Source of the DNA: Bacillota bacterium
Lineage (GTDB): Bacteria; Bacillota; Clostridia; Oscillospirales; Acutalibacteraceae
Length of the DNA: 14,431 bases
Direction of reading: 5' to 3'
NCBI GenBank assembly: GCA_023397245.1
Contig: JAEWUH010000197.1
Span: 1-14,431 of the forward strand
This document shows, piece after piece, positions 1 through 6,958 of the stretch. The notes below the pieces were generated by a model. The model was not told where the DNA came from and made no database searches. It saw nothing but the letters and a program-made list of their open reading frames with translations. How positions within the stretch are numbered: the first letter of the stretch is position 1; each line of letters begins with the position of its first letter. Position numbers and translations under genes: made by a program.

Positions 1-589
1 CATCATTACCATTGAGGATCCTATCGAGTTCCTGCACCGGCACGACCGGAGCATCGTGAGCCAGCGCGAGGTTTCCCACGATACGGGCGGTTACATCACC
101 GCGCTGCGCGCCGCGCTCCGGCAGGCGCCCGACGTAATCCTGCTCGGCGAGATGCGCGACTACGAAACCATCACCACGGCGATGACGGCGGCGGAAACCG
201 GCCAGCTTGTACTTTCCACGCTGCATACCGTCGGCGCTGCAAACACCATCGACCGTATCATCGACGTGTTTCCGCCCAGCCAGCAGCAGCAGATACGGGT
301 GCAGCTTTCCATGGTGCTGCAGGCGGTCGTTTCGCAGCAGCTGATCCCCACGGTGGACGGCAGGCTGACCCCGGCGTTCGAGATTATGCTTGCAAATTCC
401 GCCATACGCAATATGATTAGGGAATCCAAGGTCCACCAGATTGACAACGCGATTTATTCCGCGCTCGGCGAAGGGATGCTCCCGATGGACACGGATCTTT
501 ACGGGCTTTATTCCGAGGGAAGGATTTCAAGGGAAAACGCGCTCCTCTACGCGGCCAATCCGGACAGTCTTGCAAAAAGGCTGAACTGA
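1..589 (+). CDS. pilT: Type IV pilus retraction ATPase PilT (3' part only)
   Basis: The gene enters from the left edge; the first whole codon is at base 2 and 195 residues are visible. PilT is a hexameric cytoplasmic ATPase that depolymerises type IV pili for twitching motility. The visible part begins in the Asp-box region (ITIEDPIEFLH), continues with the QREVSHDT segment, a Walker B-type stretch ending in GEMRD, and the His box STLHT. The C-terminal stretch AIRNMIRESK is close to the AIRNLIREGK signature that separates PilT from the extension ATPases PilB/GspE. The N-terminal domain and Walker A lie outside the window. A terminator follows directly and the next gene has its own promoter, so this is the last gene of its transcript. 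A PilU-like paralogue cannot be excluded. Family assignment is firm. Confidence 0.93.
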   Translation, partial: IITIEDPIEFLHRHDRSIVSQREVSHDTGGYITALRAALRQAPDVILLGEMRDYETITTAMTAAETGQLVLSTLHTVGAANTIDRIIDVFPPSQQQQIRVQLSMVLQAVVSQQLIPTVDGRLTPAFEIMLANSAIRNMIRESKVHQIDNAIYSALGEGMLPMDTDLYGLYSEGRISRENALLYAANPDSLAKRLN

Positions 590-606
590 AATACAGAGAT
601 TACAAA

Positions 607-649
607 CCGGCTCTCTTCGCTGAAAACAGCGGGAAGGGTCGGCTTTTTT
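607..649 (+). terminator. Rho-independent terminator after pilT
   Basis: A stem of about 16 pairs, with some G-U pairs and one mismatch, closes on a perfect CGCTG/CAGCG helix with an AAAA loop. It is followed by a run of six T at 644-649. It begins 17 bases after the pilT stop codon. Confidence 0.85.
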
Positions 650-704
650 CTGTACGAACACGTCTTTGATAAATCTCATATATTATTATGGATACGGAAT
701 TAAG

Positions 705-713
705 TGTTATAAT
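705..713 (+). promoter_or_regulatory. Extended -10 promoter for the MFS gene
   Basis: The sequence TGTTATAAT gives a perfect TATAAT (708-713) with a TGN extension. No good -35 box lies 17 bases upstream, which is acceptable for an extended -10 promoter. The surrounding 650-757 stretch is AT-rich and holds no other recognisable feature. The expected leader is about 38 bases, with an AAGGG ribosome site before the ATG at 758. Confidence 0.65.
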
Positions 714-757
714 TTATGTTAAAATCAGGTTAATTACCATATGAAATAAGGGCTTTT

Positions 758-2014
758 ATGAATACGATTCAATCCAAGGCATCCGACTTTTTTAAGACAA
801 CCTTCCGCGCCCTGCAGTACCGCAACTTCCGGCTGTTCTGGTTTGGCCAGTGCATTTCCCTCACGGGAACCTGGATGCAGCGTACCGCACAGACGTGGCT
901 GGTTTATACCATAACGAATTCGCCCCTGCTTGTGGGGATTGTGGGCGTCTGCCAGTTTCTGCCGATGCTCCTGTTTTCCCTGTTCGCCGGGGTGCTGGCC
1001 GACCGATTCTCCAAAAAGAAGCTGCTGATTTTCACCCAGTGCATGTTTATGCTGCAGGCGGTCATTATGACGGTTCTTACCTATTCCGGGCAGATACGCT
1101 ACTGGCATATCCTGCTGCTCAGCATGCTGTTCGGCTTTACCCAAACGCTGGATATGCCTGCAAGACAATCCTTTTTCATCGATTTGGTCGGGCGCGAAAA
1201 CCTTACCAACGCGATTTCACTGAATTCCACGATCGTAAACCTCGCGCGTATTGTCGGCCCGGCGGTCAGCGGCCTGATTATGCTGAAATACGGTACGGTT
1301 TTCTGCTTCTTTATCAATACAATCAGTTTTCTCCCCGTAATTGCCGGTCTGCTGATGATCCGGGCAAAGGAGAACCTGATACACCGGGAAGCCGGACATA
1401 TGCTGGTGGATATCCGCGACGGAATCCGTTATATCGGGAAAAATGAAACGCTGGTGCTCAATGTGCTGATCACCGCGGTGGTGTGCACCTTTGCGATGAA
1501 CAACGACGTTATCATCCCAATCTTTGCGAAAGAGGTTCTGGGGCGCGGAGCGGATGGGTATTCCTTCCTGCTTGCCACGGCGGGGTTCGGCGCATTTGCG
1601 GGCGCGGTGCTGATGGCGTATTTCAGCAAATTCGGCGTGCGGAAAAGCCTGCTGATCCTAAGCGGTTTTGCCACCGCCCTTCTGCAGATATTCACCGTGT
1701 TCGGCCGAAGCTTCGGACTTGCCGCGGTGCTGATCGGGGCAATCGGCTTCTTCAATCTTATTTTCATCAATATCGCGAATTCCGTATTCCAGCTTAATTC
1801 CTCCAACGAATACCGCGGGCGCGTGATGAGTGTTTATTCGTTTCTTAATTTGGGTTCCACACCGATCGGCAACTTCGGGGTGGGAATTGTGATGGAAAAG
1901 CTGGGCGGCATTTCCGGCTTTGCGTCCTGCGGAATCATTACCGCCGCGCTGTTGGCTGCAATCCTGCTGATTAAGCGAAAATCGGTGTTAAACTATATCG
2001 GGTCAAAGCAGTAA
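758..2014 (+). CDS. MFS exporter, EntS/MFS_3-like (418 aa)
   Basis: A predicted inner-membrane major facilitator of 418 residues, the usual length for a 12-helix MFS protein. The N-terminal region (FRALQYRNFRLFWFGQ, then GTWMQRTAQTWLVY) is typical of the MFS_3 / enterobactin-exporter-like branch. The loop between helices 2 and 3 carries motif A as GVLADRFSKKK, around residues 78-88. Hydrophobic segments fill the rest, and a basic tail (IKRKSVLNYIGSKQ) ends the protein. Export of a small molecule or drug by proton antiport is the family expectation; the substrate cannot be told from sequence. The gene has its own promoter and terminator, so it is a single-gene unit, although it lies next to a second exporter (MATE). 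The ATG at 758 follows a modest AAGGG ribosome site. Confidence 0.88.
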   Translation: MNTIQSKASDFFKTTFRALQYRNFRLFWFGQCISLTGTWMQRTAQTWLVYTITNSPLLVGIVGVCQFLPMLLFSLFAGVLADRFSKKKLLIFTQCMFMLQAVIMTVLTYSGQIRYWHILLLSMLFGFTQTLDMPARQSFFIDLVGRENLTNAISLNSTIVNLARIVGPAVSGLIMLKYGTVFCFFINTISFLPVIAGLLMIRAKENLIHREAGHMLVDIRDGIRYIGKNETLVLNVLITAVVCTFAMNNDVIIPIFAKEVLGRGADGYSFLLATAGFGAFAGAVLMAYFSKFGVRKSLLILSGFATALLQIFTVFGRSFGLAAVLIGAIGFFNLIFINIANSVFQLNSSNEYRGRVMSVYSFLNLGSTPIGNFGVGIVMEKLGGISGFASCGIITAALLAAILLIKRKSVLNYIGSKQ

Positions 2015-2031
2015 CCCGGCGTTTTGCTGCG

Positions 2032-2062
2032 AAAGGGAACCTCTTATGGGGTTCCTTTTTTT
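2032..2062 (+). terminator. Rho-independent terminator after the MFS gene
   Basis: GGAACC (2036-2041) pairs with GGTTCC (2050-2055), and flanking AAA/TTT extends the helix. Seven T follow at 2056-2062. The hairpin starts 18 bases after the stop codon. Confidence 0.88.
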
Positions 2063-2154
2063 GTATTCGGCCTTCGGCGGCGCCGATGGATACTCAAAGA
2101 AGCCTGTCCCGCAACCGGTAAAATAATCGCTTAAAAATATTTTTCGCAATTATA

Positions 2155-2183
2155 TTGACAATCTGTTTTTAGCGCAGTATATT
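2155..2183 (+). promoter_or_regulatory. Sigma-A promoter of the trmB-MATE operon
   Basis: A perfect TTGACA (2155-2160) is separated by 17 bases from TATATT (2178-2183). Just upstream, 2131-2150 is AT-rich and contains the 12-base palindrome AAAAATATTTTT (2133-2144), which could act as an UP element. Transcription should begin near 2190. A GGAGGG ribosome site (2210-2215) precedes the ATG at 2223. The rest of 2063-2150 holds nothing I recognise. Confidence 0.85.
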
Positions 2184-2200
2184 AGTAGTACAAAATATAC
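2177..2200. promoter_or_regulatory. Inverted repeat over -10/+1, candidate TrmB operator
   Basis: Seven-base perfect arms, GTATATT (2177-2183) and AATATAC (2194-2200), are separated by 10 bases. The left arm contains the whole -10 hexamer and the right arm covers the expected start site, so a protein bound here would block RNA polymerase. Autoregulation by the adjacent TrmB protein is an inference. AT-rich arms can arise by chance, so confidence is moderate. Confidence 0.5.
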
Positions 2201-2222
2201 AACGTACACGGAGGGCGGATTT

Positions 2223-3005
2223 ATGGAAGAAATTGTTGAATGCTTATGCCGGCTGAACTTCAGCCGCCTGGAAGCAAAAATATATCTTACCCTGTTGGAG
2301 GGCGGCAAACAGTCCGGGTACCAGATTGCGAAAAAAATCAATATATCCCGCTCCTCGGTCTATGCGGCGATCAGCCATATGTATGAAAACGGCTCTATTC
2401 TGCTCCTTTCGGAAGAGGTGCAGCTTTACGAGGCGCAGAATCCGTTCATCCTGTTCCCGCAGCTGAAAAAGCAGTTTACAGAAAACGCCGACCTTGCCCT
2501 TACAAACCTGCAGTCCCTCTACGAAAACCGGAGGGAGGAGCGCTTTACCAATTTGAAAGGGCTCGAGTCGGTGACGGCAAACGCAAAAGAACTTTTGCTG
2601 ACCGCAAAAAAAGAAGTCTATATGAATACCGATTTTGATCTGCGGCTTTTTTCGGAAGAATTTAAAACGCTGAAACAGCGCGGCGTCCGCGTAATCGTTT
2701 TTTCCTTTGCGGCGCTGGAGCACAGCGGCCTTGAGATTGAATTCTATACGCATAATAATTTCGCCTGCGACAGCGAAAGACCCTCCCGCCTGATGCTGGT
2801 GACCGATATGGACGCAACCATCGTGGCGGACCGCAGCCCCGGAAAAGACAACTGGTTCGGAACCGTGACCAACAATACGCTGATGGTTTCCATTATTACG
2901 GAGCATATCCACAATGATATCTACCTGCTGAAGCTGAAGGAAAAATACGGCAGCGGTCTGATTGATAATACGATCAAAATAAATACCATGCTGGAAAACC
3001 GTTAA
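2223..3005 (+). CDS. TrmB-family transcriptional regulator
   Basis: A 260-residue predicted cytoplasmic DNA-binding protein. Residues 1-75 form a winged helix-turn-helix typical of the TrmB family: a helix with SRLEAKIYLTLLE, then GYQIAKKINISRSSVYAAIS (about 32-51) as the recognition region. The wing continues into the YEAQNP segment that precedes a coiled linker (about 80-105). Residues 110-250 resemble the TrmB C-terminal effector-binding domain, with alternating beta strands and helices such as VYMNTDFDLRLF and GVRVIVFSF. Well-studied TrmB proteins sense sugars, but many bacterial members are uncharacterised. The MATE exporter starts 9 bases after this stop, with its ribosome site beginning at the stop codon, so the two are cotranscribed and this protein most likely controls the exporter. 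The ligand is unknown. Confidence 0.87.
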   Translation: MEEIVECLCRLNFSRLEAKIYLTLLEGGKQSGYQIAKKINISRSSVYAAISHMYENGSILLLSEEVQLYEAQNPFILFPQLKKQFTENADLALTNLQSLYENRREERFTNLKGLESVTANAKELLLTAKKEVYMNTDFDLRLFSEEFKTLKQRGVRVIVFSFAALEHSGLEIEFYTHNNFACDSERPSRLMLVTDMDATIVADRSPGKDNWFGTVTNNTLMVSIITEHIHNDIYLLKLKEKYGSGLIDNTIKINTMLENR

Positions 3006-3014
3006 GGAGGCAAT

Positions 3015-4385
3015 ATGGCAAAAATAACGCTTAACAGAAGCGTACGGGACAGTCTGCTCACCGTTGCTCTCCCTATTTCTCTGCAAAGTCTGTTTCAGGC
3101 GTCCCTCAGCGTGATCGATGAAATCATGATCGGCCAGATCGGTACGGACAGTATTACGGGAGTGGGGCTCGGCTCGAAATTCCCGGGCCTCTTCCTGATT
3201 ACGCTTGCCGCAATCGGGACGTCGGCGTCGATCATGATCTCGCAGTATTACGGAGCGGAAAGCCCGCAGGGCGTGAACCGTTCCTTTGTGTGCAACGGGA
3301 TGTTGGCGCTTCTGGTTACCGTACTGTTTTTTCTGCCCTCCGCCTTTTTCCCGGAGCAGATCATGCGGCTTTATACCAACGACAGCCGGATCATCCGTAT
3401 GGGTGCCGATTATCTGCGACTGACGGCGATCGGCTATTTCCCTCTCCTGTGTACCACGATGGTTTCCGCCATACTCCGCAATACCGGTTATGCGGGGATT
3501 CCCATGGCCGCGAGCATCGTTTCCGTACTCGCCAACACGCTGCTGAATTACCTCCTGATTTTTGGCAGCTTTGGTGCTCCCAGGCTCGGCGTAAACGGAA
3601 CGGCGGTCGCAACAACCGCCTCCCGTATGCTGGAAAGCCTGATTCTGCTCGCTTTTTTCTTTCGATTCCGGCAGAAAGGCGTGTTCGGAATCCGCTTCCG
3701 CTCCGCGCTGCCCCGGAACTTTCTGAAGCTGACGCTGGTGATTGCGTCCCCCATTGTGGCCAATGAATTTTTATGGGGCTTCGGCGATACCGTGTATGCT
3801 TCCGTTTACGGCCATATCGGAACGGAGGCGGCCGCCGCCATGACGCTGACCTACCCGGTGCAGAGCCTTTCTATCGGGCTGTTTACGGGCGTTTCGTCCG
3901 CCGCAGCCATTCTCGTGGGAAATTCACTCGGCAAAGAGAAAACCGATGAGGCCTATGCGACCTCGCGTTCTTTTCTCCGGCTGGGGATGGCCGGCTCCGC
4001 CTGCTTCGTTTTCATTTTACTGATGCTTTCCAGGATCTATGTAAACCTCTATAATGTCCCTGAAACCACAAAGCAAACCACTGCTTTCCTTCTTGCAGTA
4101 TTTGCAGGATTCCTTCTTATTAAGGTTTCAAATATGATTCTGGGAGGCGGAATTTTAAGAAGCGGGGGGAATACCGGCTATACCCTGCTGCTGGATGTGC
4201 TTGGCACATGGGGGATCGGCGTTCCGCTGGGGCTTTTGGCCGGTTTTGTACTGCGCCTGCCCATCCAATGGGTTTACTTTTTCATTTCCGTCGAGGAAGC
4301 GGTACGGCTGGTTCTGGGGCTTTGGATTTTCCGGTCCGGAAAGTGGATTAACAACATCACACAAAAGAACGTCAGCAGGGCATAA
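3015..4385 (+). CDS. MATE-family multidrug/metabolite exporter
   Basis: A 456-residue multi-pass membrane protein of the MATE (MatE, NorM/DinF-like) family, of normal length for 12 helices. The N-terminus (LPISLQSLFQASLSVIDEIM, then IGQIGTDSITGVGLG) is the standard first MatE repeat. The second repeat starts near residue 230 (LKLTLVIASPIVANEFLWGF) and includes a GLFTGVSSAAAILVGNSLG segment. MATE proteins expel cationic drugs or metabolites using a proton or sodium gradient; this substrate is not predictable. The ATG at 3015 follows a very good AAGGAGG site that overlaps the TrmB stop codon. The gene ends inside a terminator hairpin, whose left arm is part of the last codons. Family assignment is secure. 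Confidence 0.93.
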   Translation: MAKITLNRSVRDSLLTVALPISLQSLFQASLSVIDEIMIGQIGTDSITGVGLGSKFPGLFLITLAAIGTSASIMISQYYGAESPQGVNRSFVCNGMLALLVTVLFFLPSAFFPEQIMRLYTNDSRIIRMGADYLRLTAIGYFPLLCTTMVSAILRNTGYAGIPMAASIVSVLANTLLNYLLIFGSFGAPRLGVNGTAVATTASRMLESLILLAFFFRFRQKGVFGIRFRSALPRNFLKLTLVIASPIVANEFLWGFGDTVYASVYGHIGTEAAAAMTLTYPVQSLSIGLFTGVSSAAAILVGNSLGKEKTDEAYATSRSFLRLGMAGSACFVFILLMLSRIYVNLYNVPETTKQTTAFLLAVFAGFLLIKVSNMILGGGILRSGGNTGYTLLLDVLGTWGIGVPLGLLAGFVLRLPIQWVYFFISVEEAVRLVLGLWIFRSGKWINNITQKNVSRA

Positions 4386-4403
4386 CCCGCTGACGCTCTT
4401 TTT
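4370..4403. terminator. Two-way terminator between MATE gene and proC
   Basis: CGTCAGC (4370-4376) plus a GGG/CCC inner step pairs with GCTGACG, closing a stem over the MATE stop codon. Five T follow at 4399-4403 on the plus strand. Read from the minus strand, the same stem is followed by TTCTTTT, so it can also stop proC transcripts. A small CTCCG/CGGAG hairpin lies between it and the proC stop but lacks a good T-run. Confidence 0.85.
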
Positions 4404-4451
4404 ATCCGTTTAAATTGTCTCCGACCCGCGGAGTGCAGAATTTTGTTTTGC

Positions 4452-5252
4452 TTACAAAGCTCTGGATTTGTCGATGCACGCCTGCATTGCGTCAATGATG
4501 CTGCTGCGGAAGCCCTTTTCCTCCAGCACCTTTACCGCTTCAATGGTGGTGCCGGCGGGGGAGCAAACCATATCCTTGAGGGCGCCGGGGTGCAGGCCGG
4601 TTTCCAGCACCATTTTTGCGCTGCCCAACACCGCCTGCGCTGCGAACGTGTAGGCCTTGTCCCTTGGCATACCGCCCATAACCGCCGCGTCCGCCATAGC
4701 TTCGATCATCATGTAGACATACGCCGGGGAGCTTCCGCTTACGGCCACCACGGCATCCATCATATATTCCGCCACCGCTTCCGTCTTGCCGAAGCAGTTC
4801 AGCAGGCTGCAGACATATTCAAATTCCTGCTCCGTCACAAGCCCGTTCCTGCAGACCGCCGTCATGCCCGCGCAGACCATTGCGGGGGTGTTCGGCATGG
4901 TGCGCACGATCTTTACCGCTCTTCCGAACATTTCCTCCAGCTTTTTCAGCGTCTGGCCGGGGGCAATGGTGACGACCACCGTGTCTTCCGCCACGAAGGG
5001 CGAAATCTCCTGAATCACGGAGGGGTAAAACTGGGGCTTTACGGAAAGCACCAGCACCTCGCAGCCGGCGGCAACCTCCGTGTTGTTCTGTGAAACAGAA
5101 ATCTTTAACGTGTCCTGTGCCTTTTCCAGAGAGGCGCGGTTTACGTCCGCCGCAACGATTTCCTCCGGCTTCAGAAGCCCGGAATCAATGATGCCGCCCA
5201 TAATAGCCTTTGCCATATTGCCGCAGCCGATAAATCCAAGTCTTTTATTCAT
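4452..5252 (-). CDS. proC: Pyrroline-5-carboxylate reductase ProC
   Basis: A 266-residue cytoplasmic enzyme that reduces 1-pyrroline-5-carboxylate to L-proline with NAD(P)H, the last step of proline synthesis. The length matches the family. The N-terminal Rossmann fold shows GFIGCGNMAKAI (residues 6-17), the ProC dinucleotide-binding glycine motif. RTMPNTPA (117-124) and VSGSSPAY (171-178) are conserved ProC stretches. SPAGTTIEAV (231-240), followed by GFRSSIIDAM, is the C-terminal P5C-reductase signature. The gene lies alone between a convergent exporter operon and a divergent DNA-repair gene, with no proA/proB nearby. The ATG at 5252 gives a normal N-terminus, but the ribosome site ahead of it (GAAAG) is weak. 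Confidence 0.96.
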   Translation of the reverse strand: MNKRLGFIGCGNMAKAIMGGIIDSGLLKPEEIVAADVNRASLEKAQDTLKISVSQNNTEVAAGCEVLVLSVKPQFYPSVIQEISPFVAEDTVVVTIAPGQTLKKLEEMFGRAVKIVRTMPNTPAMVCAGMTAVCRNGLVTEQEFEYVCSLLNCFGKTEAVAEYMMDAVVAVSGSSPAYVYMMIEAMADAAVMGGMPRDKAYTFAAQAVLGSAKMVLETGLHPGALKDMVCSPAGTTIEAVKVLEEKGFRSSIIDAMQACIDKSRAL

Positions 5253-5343
5253 ATCAAACGCCCAGCTTTCTTTTATTTTGATCGGTTCCGCTGACAGCGG
5301 AGCGGATTTTCGGGTGATAAATCGGTAAATCGATACTTTCCTT

Positions 5344-5372
5344 ATGGTACACTAACTTTGCGCAAGAAGCAA
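5344..5372 (-). promoter_or_regulatory. Possible proC promoter
   Basis: On the minus strand, TTGCTT (5367-5372) and TACCAT (5344-5349) are 17 bases apart. Both boxes are imperfect (four of six matches each). The implied leader of about 85 bases contains a 7-pair hairpin (TCCGCT/AGCGGA, 5287-5301) with a 3-base loop and no T-run. No better candidate was found between 5253 and 5420. Confidence 0.4.
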
Positions 5373-5472
5373 GGGCCGAAGCGGAAAACCTTCCGGGTTC
5401 AATAAAACGGTACCGAAGTTCTGCGGTTCCGGGATTTTATCGACAGTCTGCGGATACTTTTTCAGCGCCCTG

Positions 5473-5481
5473 TGCTATAAT
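5473..5481 (+). promoter_or_regulatory. Extended -10 promoter for the alkyltransferase gene
   Basis: TGCTATAAT contains a perfect TATAAT (5476-5481) with a TGN extension; no good -35 box stands 17 bases upstream. A GGAGG ribosome site (5504-5508) lies 7 bases before the ATG at 5516. The stretch 5373-5470 has two CTGCGG copies but no other clear feature. Confidence 0.65.
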
Positions 5482-5515
5482 AGCCTTATCAGAATAAGAA
5501 AACGGAGGACGGCAG

Positions 5516-5989
5516 ATGAAAAATGTGTGGTATTATGACTTTCCGGTCGGCACGCTCGGGATTGCGGAAGACGGCGCGGGAATAACGGATATTTTCCGGG
5601 CGGACGGAACCAAGCCGGACGGTCTGACCGAAGCGGAAACGCCGCGGATTAAAGCGGCGGCGCAGCAGCTGAAAGAATATTTTGAAGGCAGCCGGAAGGA
5701 ATTTGAACTTCCGCTTTCGCTCGGCGGAACAGATTTTCAGCGTTCGGTCTGGAAGGCGCTGCAGGCGATCCCCTACGGGGAAACCCGCAGCTATCGGCAG
5801 ATCGCCGAACAGGCCGGCAGCCCGAAAGCGTGCCGCGCCGTGGGCATGGCGAACCACCGCAACCCCGTGATGATCGTAGTTCCCTGCCACCGGGTGATCG
5901 GCGCGAACGGCAGTATGGTCGGTTACGGAGGGGGACTGGAAATGAAGGAATTTCTGCTCCGGCTGGAAGGGGAAAACCGGAAAAAGTAA
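5516..5989 (+). CDS. ogt: Methylated-DNA--protein-cysteine methyltransferase
   Basis: A 157-residue suicide repair protein that moves alkyl groups from O6-alkylguanine (and O4-alkylthymine) in DNA to its own cysteine. The active-site motif PCHRVIG places the acceptor at Cys124. The DNA-binding helix-turn-helix is visible upstream: GTDFQRSVWKALQAIPYGET (71-90), then RSYRQIAEQAGSPKACRAVG, where an arginine finger is expected. The N-terminal ribonuclease-H-like domain (1-68) is short, as in stand-alone Ogt-type enzymes. There is no AdaA-like methylphosphotriester domain, so this is not a fused Ada. It has its own promoter and good ribosome site. The next gene follows after a 100-base gap with no terminator, so partial cotranscription is possible. 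Confidence 0.95.
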   Translation: MKNVWYYDFPVGTLGIAEDGAGITDIFRADGTKPDGLTEAETPRIKAAAQQLKEYFEGSRKEFELPLSLGGTDFQRSVWKALQAIPYGETRSYRQIAEQAGSPKACRAVGMANHRNPVMIVVPCHRVIGANGSMVGYGGGLEMKEFLLRLEGENRKK

Positions 5990-6016
5990 GGGAAAACAGC
6001 CCGCCGCAACCGCAGG

Positions 6017-6070
6017 TTGACAAAACGCAAACGCAGCTTGGTAGCCGGGAACGGTTCTTTTTCCTATACT
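6017..6070 (+). promoter_or_regulatory. Promoter-like boxes before the XRE-repeat gene
   Basis: A perfect TTGACA lies at 6017-6022, but the hexamer 17 bases downstream is poor. A TATACT at 6065-6070 is a fair -10 with no matching -35 at normal spacing. Either a weak promoter starts here or the gene relies on readthrough from the alkyltransferase gene. This is a low-confidence call. Confidence 0.25.
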
Positions 6071-6089
6071 TTTTTACGAGGTGGTAAAA

Positions 6090-6869
6090 ATGATTTTTGC
6101 GGAAAAACTGCAAACGTTAAGAAAAGGAAACGGAATGTCACAGGAATCGCTTGCGGAAGCTCTGGGAGTTTCCCGGCAGGCGGTTTCAAAGTGGGAATCG
6201 GGACAGTCGTATCCGGAAATGGATAAAATGATTGCGCTGAGCAATCTGTTCCATGTAAGCATGGATTATCTGGTAAAGGATGAAAGCCCCGCCGAAGAAG
6301 GGAACCGGTATCCGGTCGGTATGAACGCGTTCAAATCCATGCTGCATTACGAATACAAGAGCAAAAGGAAGCTGGGCAGCCTCCCTCTGGTGCATATCAA
6401 TATAGGCCACGGATTTTACGTAGCCAAGGGGGTCATAGCAATCGGCAATATTGCAATCGGCTGCGCCGCGTTTGGAGCGCTCGCGGTGGGTGGGCTGTGC
6501 TTCGGGGCGTTTGCTCTGGGACTTTTGGGGATTGGGGGAGTGGCCATTCATCTTCTGCTCTCTTTCGGCGGTATCTCGGTGGGGGCGGTTGCCATCGGAG
6601 GCGCTGCCATAGGGATTGTTACCTTCGGCGGACTGTCCATAGGCATGTTCTCTATGGGCGGCTGCGCCATCGCCTCGCACATCGCCATCGGAGGATTTGC
6701 AAAAGGGCATATTGCCATCGGCGACTCGGTTGAGGGAATCCGAACGATCTGTATTCACAACAAAAGCTTCCGCGACATCAGCGCACAGCAGGTTCGCGAT
6801 CTGATCAATCAGGAGTTCCCGAACCTCTGGCAGCCGATTGTGAACGGGGTTGCGGCGCTTTTCGGCTGA
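6090..6869 (+). CDS. XRE-type HTH protein with glycine-pentad repeat domain
   Basis: The protein has 259 residues. I chose the ATG at 6090, not the in-frame GTG at 6081, because that GTG is part of the ribosome site GAGGTGG (6078-6084). Residues 5-62 are a clear Cro/C1-type (HTH_3) domain with MSQESLAEALGVSRQAVSKW. A charged linker (63-95) follows. From about 111 to 211 the chain is hydrophobic with glycine at every fifth place: Gly114 to Gly149 in one phase, Gly160 to Gly190 in the next, Gly201 to Gly211 in a third, each phase change caused by one extra residue. The usual unit is Ala-(Ile/Phe/Val/Leu)-Gly-x-x. No Lys, Arg, Asp or Glu occurs between 114 and 204. The last 45 residues are ordinary and mixed. 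It may be a beta-solenoid or a membrane-embedded sensor. I do not recognise the repeat family, and function is unknown. Confidence 0.85.
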   Translation: MIFAEKLQTLRKGNGMSQESLAEALGVSRQAVSKWESGQSYPEMDKMIALSNLFHVSMDYLVKDESPAEEGNRYPVGMNAFKSMLHYEYKSKRKLGSLPLVHINIGHGFYVAKGVIAIGNIAIGCAAFGALAVGGLCFGAFALGLLGIGGVAIHLLLSFGGISVGAVAIGGAAIGIVTFGGLSIGMFSMGGCAIASHIAIGGFAKGHIAIGDSVEGIRTICIHNKSFRDISAQQVRDLINQEFPNLWQPIVNGVAALFG

Positions 6870-6886
6870 GACAGAAATAATAGAAA

Positions 6887-6933
6887 ATGCGCTTTGAGCG
6901 GGCTGAAAAAGTCCGTTTCAAAGCGCATCTTTT
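6887..6933. terminator. Strong two-way terminator between XRE gene and coaX
   Basis: ATGCGCTTTGA (6887-6897) pairs with TCAAAGCGCAT (6918-6928), and inner GCGGGCT/AGTCCGT adds a partly paired extension around a GAAAA loop. TTTT follows on the plus strand. On the minus strand the stem is followed by TTTTCTATT, so it can serve the convergent coaX gene too. Confidence 0.9.
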
Positions 6934-6958
6934 ATGTGAAGTTCTATGTATGCTCTCT

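Noticed and set aside
4443..5093. Plus-strand frame of 216 codons opposite proC
   Set aside because: The translation is His/Arg-rich and featureless, and proC on the other strand is certain.
6081..6089. Upstream in-frame GTG start for the XRE-repeat gene
   Set aside because: The GTG is part of the GAGGTGG ribosome site that fits the ATG at 6090 with 5-base spacing.
6400..6720. DNA-level tandem repeat or CRISPR-like array in the XRE-repeat gene
   Set aside because: The periodicity is at the protein level; the 15-base units vary in sequence and have no repeat/spacer structure.
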